DNA of 28,448 nt from Prevotella sp. UBA3776 (GTDB lineage: Bacteria > Bacteroidota > Bacteroidia > Bacteroidales > Bacteroidaceae): positions 20,766-49,213 of the forward strand of contig DFFM01000013.1 in assembly GCA_002369515.1 (NCBI GenBank), given 5' to 3'. The notes under the pieces were generated by a model that made no database searches, had not been told where the DNA came from, and worked only from the letters and a program-made list of their open reading frames with translations. Shown here one piece after another: positions 21,900-28,448 of the stretch; within the stretch, counting starts at the first letter, position 1; each line of letters opens with the position of its first letter. Both the position numbers and the translations under genes were made by a program.

Positions 21900-24593
21900 A
21901 TGAACAAGCGCCCATCAGCCGTCATCTCTTTTCTTTTCTGTTTGCCTTTAGTGCTCATGGCCCAGCACTGGCAGTATGTTGACCCCCGCATAGGCAGCCA
22001 AGGGGTGGGGCGCATCTTCCCCGGGCCGAGCATGCCTTTCGGGATGGTCAAGCCCGGCCCCGACTGTACGGTGTTGCCCAATGCCGGGTGGGCTCCCATG
22101 CCCGAAGTGGTGACCGGCTTTTCGCAGACGCATGTCAGCGGCACCGGTGGAGGCCAGAAGTATGGCAACATTCTGTTGATGCCTTTCGTCAGCGATGCAG
22201 GCGAGCAAAAAAGACTGTCGGAAGATTTCTCGCTGGGTTACTACACCACGACGTTTGCAAACGGCATTCGCACCGAGATGACCACCGCCGAGCGGTGCGC
22301 TTTCTACAGGTTCGCCTATCCCCATGAGACGCTGGCACAGGGCACCGCCCATCGCCGTTTGCTGGTCGATGCCACCCACTTTCTGGGCAAGGACTCCGTG
22401 CCCGACCTGCGCGAGCGCCAGCAGTTCGTGGGAGCCGAAGTGGAGGTGGTGAACGCCAACGAGGTGAGAGGCTTCTCGCGCATTCGAGGAGGGTGGAACA
22501 ATGGCGATGCCTATACGGTCTATTTCGCTCTGCTTGCCGACAAGCCTTTCAGCGCTTCGCCTGTCTCCAATGCCACCGCCTGTCTGCAGTTCTCCGATTC
22601 GCTGGTCAACGTCAAGGTGGGCATCTCCTATGTGAGCTGCCAACAGGCGCGGCGCAACATTCCCGAATGCAGCTTCGATGAGCAGTTGGCCCTTCTGCGT
22701 CAGGCATGGGAGACGCTGTTGTCGCGCATCGACATCAAAGGCACCGAAAGGCAGAAGCGCATGTTCTACACGGCACTCTATCACACCATGCTCATGCCGG
22801 TGGACAAGACCGGCGAGAACCCCAAATGGACGGACAGCCCCTACTACGACGACTACTACGCCATTTGGGACACCTATCGCACCAGCACTCCGCTCATCAC
22901 GCTCATCGACCCACAGCGCGAGGCCGCCATCGTGAACTCGCTGCTGAACATCTACAAGCGCGAGGGCTACATGCCCGACGCCCGCAGCGGCGATTGCAAC
23001 GGACGCACTCAGGGTGGTTCGAATGCCGATGTGGTGGTGGCCGATGCCTTTTGCAAGGGCATTGAGGGCATCGACTATCGACTGGCGCTTGAGGCCATGC
23101 TGAAAGACGGCGAGGCCGACCCTGGCGCCGACCACGAAAAGCATGGGCGTGGAGGACTGAGTGAATACGTCAGTTTGGGCTACATCCCCTATGGCATCGA
23201 CCGAGCCGGAAACCGCACCGTAGAGTACGCCTACGACGACTACTGCATAGCCCAGGTGGCCCGAGGATTGGGGCATGATGACATCTATGAGCGCTACATG
23301 CGCCGTTCGGAAAATTGGAAGAATCTTTGGCGCGCCGACTACGAGTGGGCCGGCATGCGAGGCTTCATCATGCCACGTGCCGCCGACGGCCGGTGGCTCG
23401 ACGACGTGCCTTGGGGCAAGTCGAAAGTGTTTCATCCCACCATACCCTATACGCCCGTCACGAAAGTGGCGCCCTGGCATAAGCCCTGGTGGTCAACCTT
23501 CTTCTACGAGGCCCTCTCGGCCGAATACTCGTTGAGTGTTCCTCATGACGTACCCGCTTTGATAGAGCGTTGCGGCGGCGAGGAAGCCTTCCGCTCGCGG
23601 TTGGACACCTTCTTCGACGAAGGTCACTACAACGTACAGAACGAACCGTCGTTTCTCACGCCCTGTCTCTACCACTGGATTGGACGCCCCGACCTCAGCG
23701 TCAGCCGTGTGCGCCAAATTGTGGAACAATCCTACAGCGATGCTCCCGACGGCCTGCCCGGCAACGACGACTCCGGAGCCATGTCGTCGTGGTTGGCTTT
23801 CCACATGATGGGGTTCTATCCCAATGCCGGCCAGTCTTACTATTTGCTGTTGGCCCCAATGGTGACAGGCTACACGCTGCAGCTCTCCAATGGCCGCACA
23901 TTGCAGGTGAGCAAGGTGGGCAAAGGCACAGCCGTCAGGCGTGTGTTGCTCAATGGCGAGGCGCTCACCGACTTTCGCCTTGAGCACGAGCAGTTGATGA
24001 AGGGTGGCGCGTTGGTGTTCGAGATGCATGAAAACGTCAGCGAAAAAAACAACGCCAAGGCTCCCCTCTCATCCCCCCTGGGGAGGAAGTCCCAACGCAC
24101 AGGAAGCCTCCCCTACGGGGGGAGGTTTGGTGGGGGCCTCTCTCCCCAGGGGGAGTTGGAGGGGGCCTATATTTTCCATTTCACGCTCAACCGTCAGTTC
24201 CGTTCCTGGCCCGTAGCCATGGAGTGGGAGGGCGACACGCTGCACGTCCTTTGCAACACTTCGCACTACCGCATGTCGCGCGATGCATACGAGCATGCCG
24301 ACCGTTTCTGTTGGCTCATTCCGGCTGACGGCGCCGATTACAGGAATGTTGAAGGCACCTTCGGTTTTGTTTCGCAAAAGGCCCTTCGCTCCTTGCGGCG
24401 GTCGGGACAGTTCGTCTATGACACCATTACGTGGCGGCTCATCGACGAGACCAACACAGCCTGGCACGTGCAGGCCGACATCGACCGCACTGAAATGTGG
24501 ATTCTCAAAGACGACCAGATGCCCGTGGTTCTCGAAATGCGCAACAATCCCCTGGGCATCGATTGGAGGGCGCAACAGCTGTCAGGGCGTTAG
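21900..24593 (+). CDS. GH92 alpha-mannosidase with repeat insertion and extra C-terminal domain
   Basis: The 897-residue product is an exo-acting, calcium-dependent GH92 alpha-mannosidase, periplasmic or surface, of the type that trims N-glycans or fungal mannan. A signal peptide ends near residue 21. GH92 marks: YVDPRIGSQGVGRIFPGPSM near the start, GFSQTHVSGTGGG, WDTYRTSTPLITLIDP, NGRTQGGSNADVV, the acid region QNEPSFL (Glu near 581), GLPGNDDSGAMSSW (aspartates near 623) and the closing GGALVFEMHENVSE near 705-716, where family members normally end. Residues about 721-756 are encoded by a GC-rich repeat element, and 757-897 form an extra domain I do not recognise. The GH92 call is secure; whether the tail is functional is open. 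Confidence 0.94.
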   Translation: MNKRPSAVISFLFCLPLVLMAQHWQYVDPRIGSQGVGRIFPGPSMPFGMVKPGPDCTVLPNAGWAPMPEVVTGFSQTHVSGTGGGQKYGNILLMPFVSDAGEQKRLSEDFSLGYYTTTFANGIRTEMTTAERCAFYRFAYPHETLAQGTAHRRLLVDATHFLGKDSVPDLRERQQFVGAEVEVVNANEVRGFSRIRGGWNNGDAYTVYFALLADKPFSASPVSNATACLQFSDSLVNVKVGISYVSCQQARRNIPECSFDEQLALLRQAWETLLSRIDIKGTERQKRMFYTALYHTMLMPVDKTGENPKWTDSPYYDDYYAIWDTYRTSTPLITLIDPQREAAIVNSLLNIYKREGYMPDARSGDCNGRTQGGSNADVVVADAFCKGIEGIDYRLALEAMLKDGEADPGADHEKHGRGGLSEYVSLGYIPYGIDRAGNRTVEYAYDDYCIAQVARGLGHDDIYERYMRRSENWKNLWRADYEWAGMRGFIMPRAADGRWLDDVPWGKSKVFHPTIPYTPVTKVAPWHKPWWSTFFYEALSAEYSLSVPHDVPALIERCGGEEAFRSRLDTFFDEGHYNVQNEPSFLTPCLYHWIGRPDLSVSRVRQIVEQSYSDAPDGLPGNDDSGAMSSWLAFHMMGFYPNAGQSYYLLLAPMVTGYTLQLSNGRTLQVSKVGKGTAVRRVLLNGEALTDFRLEHEQLMKGGALVFEMHENVSEKNNAKAPLSSPLGRKSQRTGSLPYGGRFGGGLSPQGELEGAYIFHFTLNRQFRSWPVAMEWEGDTLHVLCNTSHYRMSRDAYEHADRFCWLIPADGADYRNVEGTFGFVSQKALRSLRRSGQFVYDTITWRLIDETNTAWHVQADIDRTEMWILKDDQMPVVLEMRNNPLGIDWRAQQLSGR
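24057..24168 (+). repeat. GC-rich inverted-repeat element inside the GH92 gene
   Basis: About 110 bp with imperfect terminal inverted repeats of roughly 30 bp. The left end has CTCATCCCCCCTGGGG, the right end CCCCAGGGGGAGTTGGAG. A central hairpin (24107-24125) pairs CCTCCCC with GGGGGAGG-type sequence. Bases 24091-24122 recur almost exactly at 24819-24851 downstream. It is read in frame as about 36 Gly/Pro/Arg/Ser-rich residues (SSPLGRKSQRTGSLPYGGRF). Confidence 0.88.
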
Positions 24594-24631
24594 CAGGAGC
24601 CCCCCTCTCATCCCCCCTGGGGGGGAAGATG

Positions 24632-24659
24632 GTTTACAGTTTACGGTTTATGGTTAACA
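24632..24659. repeat. Heptanucleotide repeat downstream of GH92
   Basis: Four 7-nt units in register: GTTTACA, GTTTACG, GTTTATG, GTTAACA. This is the third heptad repeat of the window and lies inside the mosaic element. Confidence 0.75.
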
Positions 24660-24676
24660 GAAGAGGCGAGCTTGCT

Positions 24677-24770
24677 CGGGAACCAACGGTCGCTGGGGGA
24701 AGGGCTACGGGTAGGCGCCACAGCGGGAACCAACGGTCGCTGGCCGAAAGGCTACGGGTAGGCGCGACAG
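24677..24770. repeat. 47-nt direct tandem duplication
   Basis: Copies at 24677-24723 and 24724-24770 begin GGGAACCAACGGTCGCTGG and end ACAGC, differing at only a few positions. A partial third copy (GGCTACGGGTAGGCG) is at 24855-24869. Confidence 0.9.
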
Positions 24771-24773
24771 CGG

Positions 24774-24812
24774 GAATGGGGAAAAGCAATGGGGAAAAGC
24801 AATGGGGAAAAG
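24774..24812. repeat. 13-nt tandem repeat, three copies
   Basis: AATGGGGAAAAGC is repeated three times without change, followed by AAT. Confidence 0.95.
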
Positions 24813-24989
24813 CAATAGACCCAACGCACAGGAAGCCTCCCCTACGGGGGGAAAGGCTACGGGTAGGCGAGCTTGCTCGGGAATGGCTTTGGTGGGGGCA
24901 AGTCTCTCCCCCCAGGGGGAGTCGGAGGGGGCTTACTCCATAAAAAAACGCCAAACAAACCCCGTTCGCCGAAAAAACAAAGAAAAAGA

Positions 24990-25021
24990 TTTGGGTAAAA
25001 GGAGAAAAAGCAGTACCTTTG
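24990..25021 (+). promoter_or_regulatory. rpsO promoter (Bacteroidota type)
   Basis: TTTG (24990-24993) and TACCTTTG (25014-25021, TAnnTTTG) are 20 bp apart, a full match to the Bacteroidota consensus. It predicts a leader of about 150 nt before rpsO. Confidence 0.8.
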
Positions 25022-25067
25022 CAGCCGATTTCGTCAAAGAAGTCAAAAAAAACAATGCATTCGACGA

Positions 25068-25090
25068 CGTAATCCGTGCGCGTGATTACG
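25068..25090 (+). promoter_or_regulatory. Hairpin in rpsO leader, possible S15 autoregulation site
   Basis: CGTAATC (25068-25074) pairs with GATTACG (25084-25090), extended inward by CG/CG around a TGCG loop with one bulged T. Ribosomal protein S15 represses its own mRNA in several phyla through unrelated leader structures, so this is a candidate only. Confidence 0.35.
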
Positions 25091-25178
25091 ATTGTCCACA
25101 CACAAAATAAGGGCAATGAGCGCGGACGGCGTCAGAAGGATGTAATATTATTCACCTTTTTTAATCACAACAAACATC

Positions 25179-25451
25179 ATGTATTTGGACAAAGCAAAAA
25201 AAGCAGAGATTTTCGAGCAGCACGGACGCAATGGCGTTGCCGACACCGGTTCGGCAGAAAGCCAGATAGCCCTGTTCACCTATCGCATTTCTCACCTCAC
25301 CCAGCACCTGAAGAAAAACCACAAGGACCATGTGACAGCCCGTTCGCTGACCATGCTCGTTGGTAAGCGCCGCAAGCTCCTCACCTATCTGAAGGACCGC
25401 GACATCGAGCGCTATCGCGCCATCGTGAAGGCACTCGGTCTGCGTCGATAA
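25179..25451 (+). CDS. rpsO: 30S ribosomal protein S15
   Basis: The 90-residue protein is S15, a primary 16S rRNA-binding protein of the small-subunit platform. The family signature is clear: [22 protein letters not shown] (about 23-44), the [20 protein letters not shown] segment, then [21 protein letters not shown]. The length is standard (about 89). ATG at 25179 (MYLDKAKK) matches Bacteroidota homologues. It is monocistronic, with its own promoter upstream and a long hairpin 18 bp downstream. Confidence 0.98.
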   Translation: MYLDKAKKAEIFEQHGRNGVADTGSAESQIALFTYRISHLTQHLKKNHKDHVTARSLTMLVGKRRKLLTYLKDRDIERYRAIVKALGLRR

Positions 25452-25468
25452 TCCCTCGCAGAGGATAA

Positions 25469-25521
25469 CAAACAGCAAGCCCCCCCGTTTGCTTTTCGCA
25501 GTCGAGGGGGCTTGCTGTTTG
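25469..25521. terminator. Long hairpin after rpsO
   Basis: Bases 25469-25484 pair perfectly with 25506-25521 (16 bp, CAAACAGCAAGCCCCC and its complement) around a 21-nt loop. No T-run follows. It is probably the rpsO terminator, and may also serve the convergent regulator gene. Confidence 0.6.
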
Positions 25522-25635
25522 GTCAAATCGCTAAAAAGTTTCGCAGTCGCTCAACCCTTGGAGTTCTAGGAGTTCGAGGAGATTGTCGAGTTGTTTACAC
25601 CGCCAGCGAAAGATTTCAGAGCAAAGACTGATGCC

Positions 25636-25665
25636 TTGCAACTCCTTGCAACTCCATGCAACACC
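25636..25665. repeat. 10-nt tandem repeat, three copies
   Basis: TTGCAACTCC, TTGCAACTCC and ATGCAACACC follow each other just beyond the 3' end of the regulator gene. Confidence 0.8.
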
Positions 25666-25694
25666 ATGTTTACTTTGACCTGCGAAACCTTGAA

Positions 25695-27362
25695 TCAAAT
25701 CACCATACAGAGCATTTTCACGTCCTCATCGAAGGTCTCCTTGTTGACAGCCATGCTCCTCGTCACCGAACGGCAGTTGTAGATAGTTTGGTTGGAGAGA
25801 AAGAGCAGGCCCGCTATGTCGGCAGTATTCTTCACGCCGAGGCGGATGAGGGCGAAGGTGCGCAGTTCGGTGGTTAGTGTGTGGGGTGATTTCTGCGCGA
25901 TGCGCCCATCCTCTGTGAGCAGGGCGTTGAACTCCTCGACGAAGGTTGGGTAGAGCTCTAGGAAAGCCTTGTCGAAGCGGTTCAGGAACGTAGCAGCATC
26001 CTCCTCAGATATGCGGGTCGAGGAGATAGCCTGCAGCAGTTCCTGCGCCTGATTGGCTTTTATCTTTCGCTTGACTAGTGTTTGATATTTACCCAATTTC
26101 TCAATGTATTTGGCACAGAGATCAATATAAATTGATGCCAGACTCTCGCGACGTTTATTGGTATCCACCAATTTTTGATTCAGTTGGTGTAACTGATCGT
26201 TTAACACTGATTGATGATGATTGCTGTCGGCTAATTGTTGGTTCAAGTTTTTCAATTGCTGATTGTTCTCTGCCAGTTCATGTCTCCTTGCTGTCAATTT
26301 ACCGTTCTGCCTATGTATAAAGTAAGCCGTACACAATAAGGCAAGAACCAACAGGGAAATGAAGATAACAGAATGACGAAGATTGCGGTTCTGCTTTTCC
26401 ACCTTCGTTTGATAAGCATTCATTATCTGTGGCAAAATGCGGGAGATTTCAAGAATGCGTAAGCGGTTGTTATAGAACTTTGCATCTTCCATGGAAAGGT
26501 TAATGTATTGCTCAGCTGAAACTAATTGGTCATCCCCCTTGTCAAACAACCTAATAGCTAACGCCTGCAGAGCCATGTTCTCCATCGTGCAACTTTTCAA
26601 GTCGGTGATAGCTGCACGTATAAGATATTCTTCGTACTTGTCCCAGTTGTCTTCGTTTAAATAGTTGCCTGCCAGAGCGAAACAAGCCATGGCGTAAGCA
26701 CGTGAACCTTCTTCAACCTTTGTCAGCAACTGCATGTAATGTTTACGTGCTTTCAGGTAATCTGGCTCTACATAGACATAATACTCACCCATATAATATT
26801 CATATAGGGGATCCGCCTTATCAGCATATGCCACAGCTTGTTGCAAGTACTGATGAGCTTGGGCGCTATAACGGGGTGCATAAGTTTTATCATTACAATA
26901 GTTGCTATAATAGGAGTAAACTGAAAAACCTGTAAGGTAGTATTTAAAAAGCAACTCTTGTCTCATAGTTGAAGGATTCAGACTTTTAATACTTTCAATA
27001 GCTTCATTATAGAGTCCACCAATGGACAAAATCTCAGCATGGTGAATAGTAAACAACTCCCTATAATAATCATTACGTTGTCGTAAAGCCAAAGCTAATC
27101 CTTTATCTGCATAAGCCTTGGCAGAATCAAACTGAAAAACGTAGAATTCCTTATATAAATCATCTGTAAGTTTGAGGATAGAAGTACTATCATTCTCTCC
27201 TTTCATCTTATTTTTGAGGAAGGCTATCCTGTCTTTCTTCTGGTTGGTAAAATGATTTCTTTGTAAGATGGCACTGTCAAGTTGAGCCAACAGAGCAGCA
27301 TTGTCAGCTTGGGTAACAGCCGAAAAGATGGGGAAAAAGGCTAGGAAAAGCAGTCTTAACAT
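25695..27362 (-). CDS. TPR/HTH membrane regulator, DUF6377 type
   Basis: The 555-residue protein is of the kind often encoded next to susC genes in Bacteroidota. It has a signal-like N-terminus (1-19) and TPR-like helical repeats (about 60-310). One membrane helix follows (about 328-347, VIFISLLVLALLCTAYFI), then an Asn/Gln-rich coiled coil (about 355-410: LAENNQQLKNLNQQLADSN). The C-terminal segment has the DUF6377 pattern FLNRFDKAFLELYPTFVEEFNALL, then a LuxR-like HTH, TELRTFALIRLGVKNTADIA and LFLSNQTIYNCRS. The periplasmic TPR part would sense a ligand and the cytoplasmic HTH would bind DNA. It is divergent from the second susC, so that gene is the likely target. The GC content changes sharply within the gene. 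Confidence 0.9.
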   Translation of the reverse strand: MLRLLFLAFFPIFSAVTQADNAALLAQLDSAILQRNHFTNQKKDRIAFLKNKMKGENDSTSILKLTDDLYKEFYVFQFDSAKAYADKGLALALRQRNDYYRELFTIHHAEILSIGGLYNEAIESIKSLNPSTMRQELLFKYYLTGFSVYSYYSNYCNDKTYAPRYSAQAHQYLQQAVAYADKADPLYEYYMGEYYVYVEPDYLKARKHYMQLLTKVEEGSRAYAMACFALAGNYLNEDNWDKYEEYLIRAAITDLKSCTMENMALQALAIRLFDKGDDQLVSAEQYINLSMEDAKFYNNRLRILEISRILPQIMNAYQTKVEKQNRNLRHSVIFISLLVLALLCTAYFIHRQNGKLTARRHELAENNQQLKNLNQQLADSNHHQSVLNDQLHQLNQKLVDTNKRRESLASIYIDLCAKYIEKLGKYQTLVKRKIKANQAQELLQAISSTRISEEDAATFLNRFDKAFLELYPTFVEEFNALLTEDGRIAQKSPHTLTTELRTFALIRLGVKNTADIAGLLFLSNQTIYNCRSVTRSMAVNKETFDEDVKMLCMVI

Positions 27363-27384
27363 GGCTATAAGTTATTATTTGAAG

Positions 27385-27414
27385 CAAAGATAGACATTCT
27401 TTCCCAATTGACAA
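27385..27414 (-). promoter_or_regulatory. Promoter of the DUF6377-type regulator
   Basis: On the minus strand TATCTTTG (27385-27392) and TTG (27412-27414) are 19 bp apart, a full Bacteroidota-type promoter 23 bp before the start codon. Confidence 0.72.
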
Positions 27415-27424
27415 TATTTACCAT

Positions 27425-27451
27425 CGTATTTTTAATAATATTTATAATACG
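27425..27451. repeat. AT-rich dyad between regulator and susC
   Basis: CGTATT (27425-27430) and AATACG (27446-27451) flank an AT-only centre that is itself nearly symmetrical. It lies just upstream of the regulator promoter and about 90 bp before the susC -7 box, so it is a candidate operator. Confidence 0.4.
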
Positions 27452-27537
27452 CTGATTTGCAAACAATTAAAACGCCAACATAATCTCATCCATTTACTAT
27501 TGGTTTACTTTAAAGATTAATGCTAGGTAATAACGCC

Positions 27538-27545
27538 TAACTTTG
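27538..27545 (+). promoter_or_regulatory. -7 element of the second susC
   Basis: TAACTTTG matches TAnnTTTG, 31 bp before the susC start. No TTG is found 19-21 bp upstream (the area reads ATTAATG), consistent with an activator-dependent promoter. Confidence 0.6.
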
Positions 27546-27576
27546 CAGCAGGTTTCATTTAATAACAAAAAAATGT

Positions 27577-28448
27577 ATGAAAGAATCAAAACAACTATTA
27601 ACAAAACGTTTGGCAGTCAGTATGCTAATCCTACTGATGTCTCTAAATGTGCTTGCACAAGATATTAAGGTGCAAGGTGTTGTGAAAGACCAGACGGGGG
27701 AGGCCGTCATCGGCGCCACGGTGATGCAAAAAGGAACTAGTAACGGAACTGTTACTGATTTCGACGGCAACTTCTCACTGACAGTTCCTACCAATGCTAC
27801 ATTGGCCATTTCTTACATTGGTTTTACCACGCAGGAGATTCCTGTTGCTGGCAAGACAGACTTTACTATTGTGATGAAAGACGAGAGCCACGCTCTTAGT
27901 GAGGTTGTTGTCGTTGGATATGGTACAATGCGGAAAAGTGATTTGACAGGTAGTGTCGGATCCTTGTCATCAAAAGACATGGATGCTCCTGTAACTAACA
28001 TCGGTCAGGCCATGCAGGGTAAGGTAGCAGGCCTACAAGTGGTAGATGCAGGCAAGCCTGGTGACAATGTATCCATCAAGATTCGCGGTCTCGGATCCAT
28101 AAACAACTGCGACCCGCTTGTAGTCATTGATGGAGTGCCTACAGATCTTGGACTTAACAATTTGAATATGGCTGATGTAGAACGTCTTGACGTTTTGAAA
28201 GACGCATCTGCTACAGCTATATATGGTTCACGTGGAGCCAACGGCGTTGTGATGATTACCACCAAGAAGGGAAAGGACGGTGCTGGCAAACTCTCTTTTG
28301 CAACCAATTTCTCAGTCCAGAACACCACTAACGTACCAGAGATGCTGAATGCAGGTCAATATGCAGCTCTAAGCAACGATATGATGAATAATGCTGGTTA
28401 TAATGCCAATCCTGCCTGGTCTAATCCAACATCAGTCGCCAATGGGGC
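27577..28448 (+). CDS. SusC/RagA-family TonB-dependent transporter, N-terminal part
   Basis: The first 290 codons of a second SusC-type transporter run off the right edge. The start ATG at 27577 gives a signal peptide (MKESKQLLTKRLAVSMLILL, cut after VLAQ near residue 28); an ATG 4 bp upstream is out of frame and soon meets a stop. A carboxypeptidase-regulatory-like domain follows (VQGVVKDQTGEAVIGATVMQ, GNFSLTV), then the TonB-box region EVVVVGYGTMRKSDLTGSVG and the plug, with VVIDGVPT and VERLDVLKDASATAIYGSRG. It is divergent from the DUF6377-type regulator and presumably controlled by it. Its plug differs clearly from the first SusC, so a different glycan is expected. Confidence 0.96.
   Translation, partial: MKESKQLLTKRLAVSMLILLMSLNVLAQDIKVQGVVKDQTGEAVIGATVMQKGTSNGTVTDFDGNFSLTVPTNATLAISYIGFTTQEIPVAGKTDFTIVMKDESHALSEVVVVGYGTMRKSDLTGSVGSLSSKDMDAPVTNIGQAMQGKVAGLQVVDAGKPGDNVSIKIRGLGSINNCDPLVVIDGVPTDLGLNNLNMADVERLDVLKDASATAIYGSRGANGVVMITTKKGKDGAGKLSFATNFSVQNTTNVPEMLNAGQYAALSNDMMNNAGYNANPAWSNPTSVANG

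Larger units (their letters stand above)
24597..24932. repeat. Mosaic repeat element after the GH92 stop
   Basis: This stretch starts 4 bp after the GH92 stop codon. Its ends (24597-24629 and 24900-24932) are inverted copies matching the ends of the element inside GH92. Between them lie a heptad repeat, a 47-nt duplication, a 13-nt triplication and the shared core. Other words also recur, such as AGGCGAGCTTGCTCGGGAA (24663 and 24866 areas) and GGCTACGGGTAGGCG (three times). No gene is convincing here. The element fills most of the 585-bp gap before rpsO. Confidence 0.85.

Noticed and set aside
24677..24812. Possible CRISPR array
   Set aside because: The 47-nt and 13-nt units are directly adjacent with no unique spacers, and no cas genes are present.
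24497..24943. 148-codon open frame over the GH92 end and mosaic repeat
   Set aside because: It overlaps GH92 in another frame, then translates repeats into Arg/Gly-rich sequence; no independent coding support.

Overview
The window looks like a chromosome segment of a Bacteroidota bacterium, most likely a Prevotella-like gut or oral commensal. The basis is gene content: two SusC-type TonB transporters, a SusD lipoprotein, a DUF6377-type regulator, a DUF5683 protein next to parB, and a serpin lipoprotein. Several leaders also carry the Bacteroidota sigma signature (TTTG, 19-20 bp spacer, TAnnTTTG). The genus is inferred; no rRNA is present. Most genes are GC-rich. The regulator gene near the right end is a clear exception.

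Layout. Bases 1-298 hold the N-terminus of alaS (minus), divergent from a small MerR-type regulator (387-734); their promoters overlap almost completely and form a dyad. A long perfect hairpin and a remnant of an outer-membrane barrel gene follow, then a serpin lipoprotein (minus). Next is an ECF sigma factor overlapping, by ATGA, a gene whose product has a cytoplasmic N-terminus, one inner-membrane helix, a long spacer and an outer-membrane barrel. This matches the dual-membrane-spanning anti-sigma type. A minus-strand block from 12188 to 4626 encodes ParA, ParB, a DUF5683 protein, an MltD-like transglycosylase, a bifunctional Rel (p)ppGpp enzyme and, 23 bp after rel, a pectinesterase. Divergent from parA are surE and lpxB, overlapping by 4 nt.

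After a hairpin-rich intergenic stretch comes a polysaccharide utilisation locus (plus strand, 14849-24593): a GH28 pectinase-like enzyme, SusC, SusD, a glycerophosphodiester phosphodiesterase and a GH92 alpha-mannosidase with an extra C-terminal domain. SusC/SusD would import glycans, and the periplasmic enzymes would trim mannosyl and possibly phosphodiester-linked groups. rpsO follows with a good promoter and a structured leader. The right end holds a divergent pair: a TPR/HTH membrane regulator (minus) and the start of a second susC.

The most unusual signal is repeat biology. A GC-rich element with imperfect terminal inverted repeats sits in frame inside the GH92 gene, exactly at the junction between the catalytic module and the extra C-terminal domain. 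A longer mosaic copy begins just after the stop codon. Heptanucleotide tandem repeats of related sequence occur at three places, one inside the lpxB reading frame. Other tandem repeats lie in the periplasmic spacer of the anti-sigma protein and in the susC leader.
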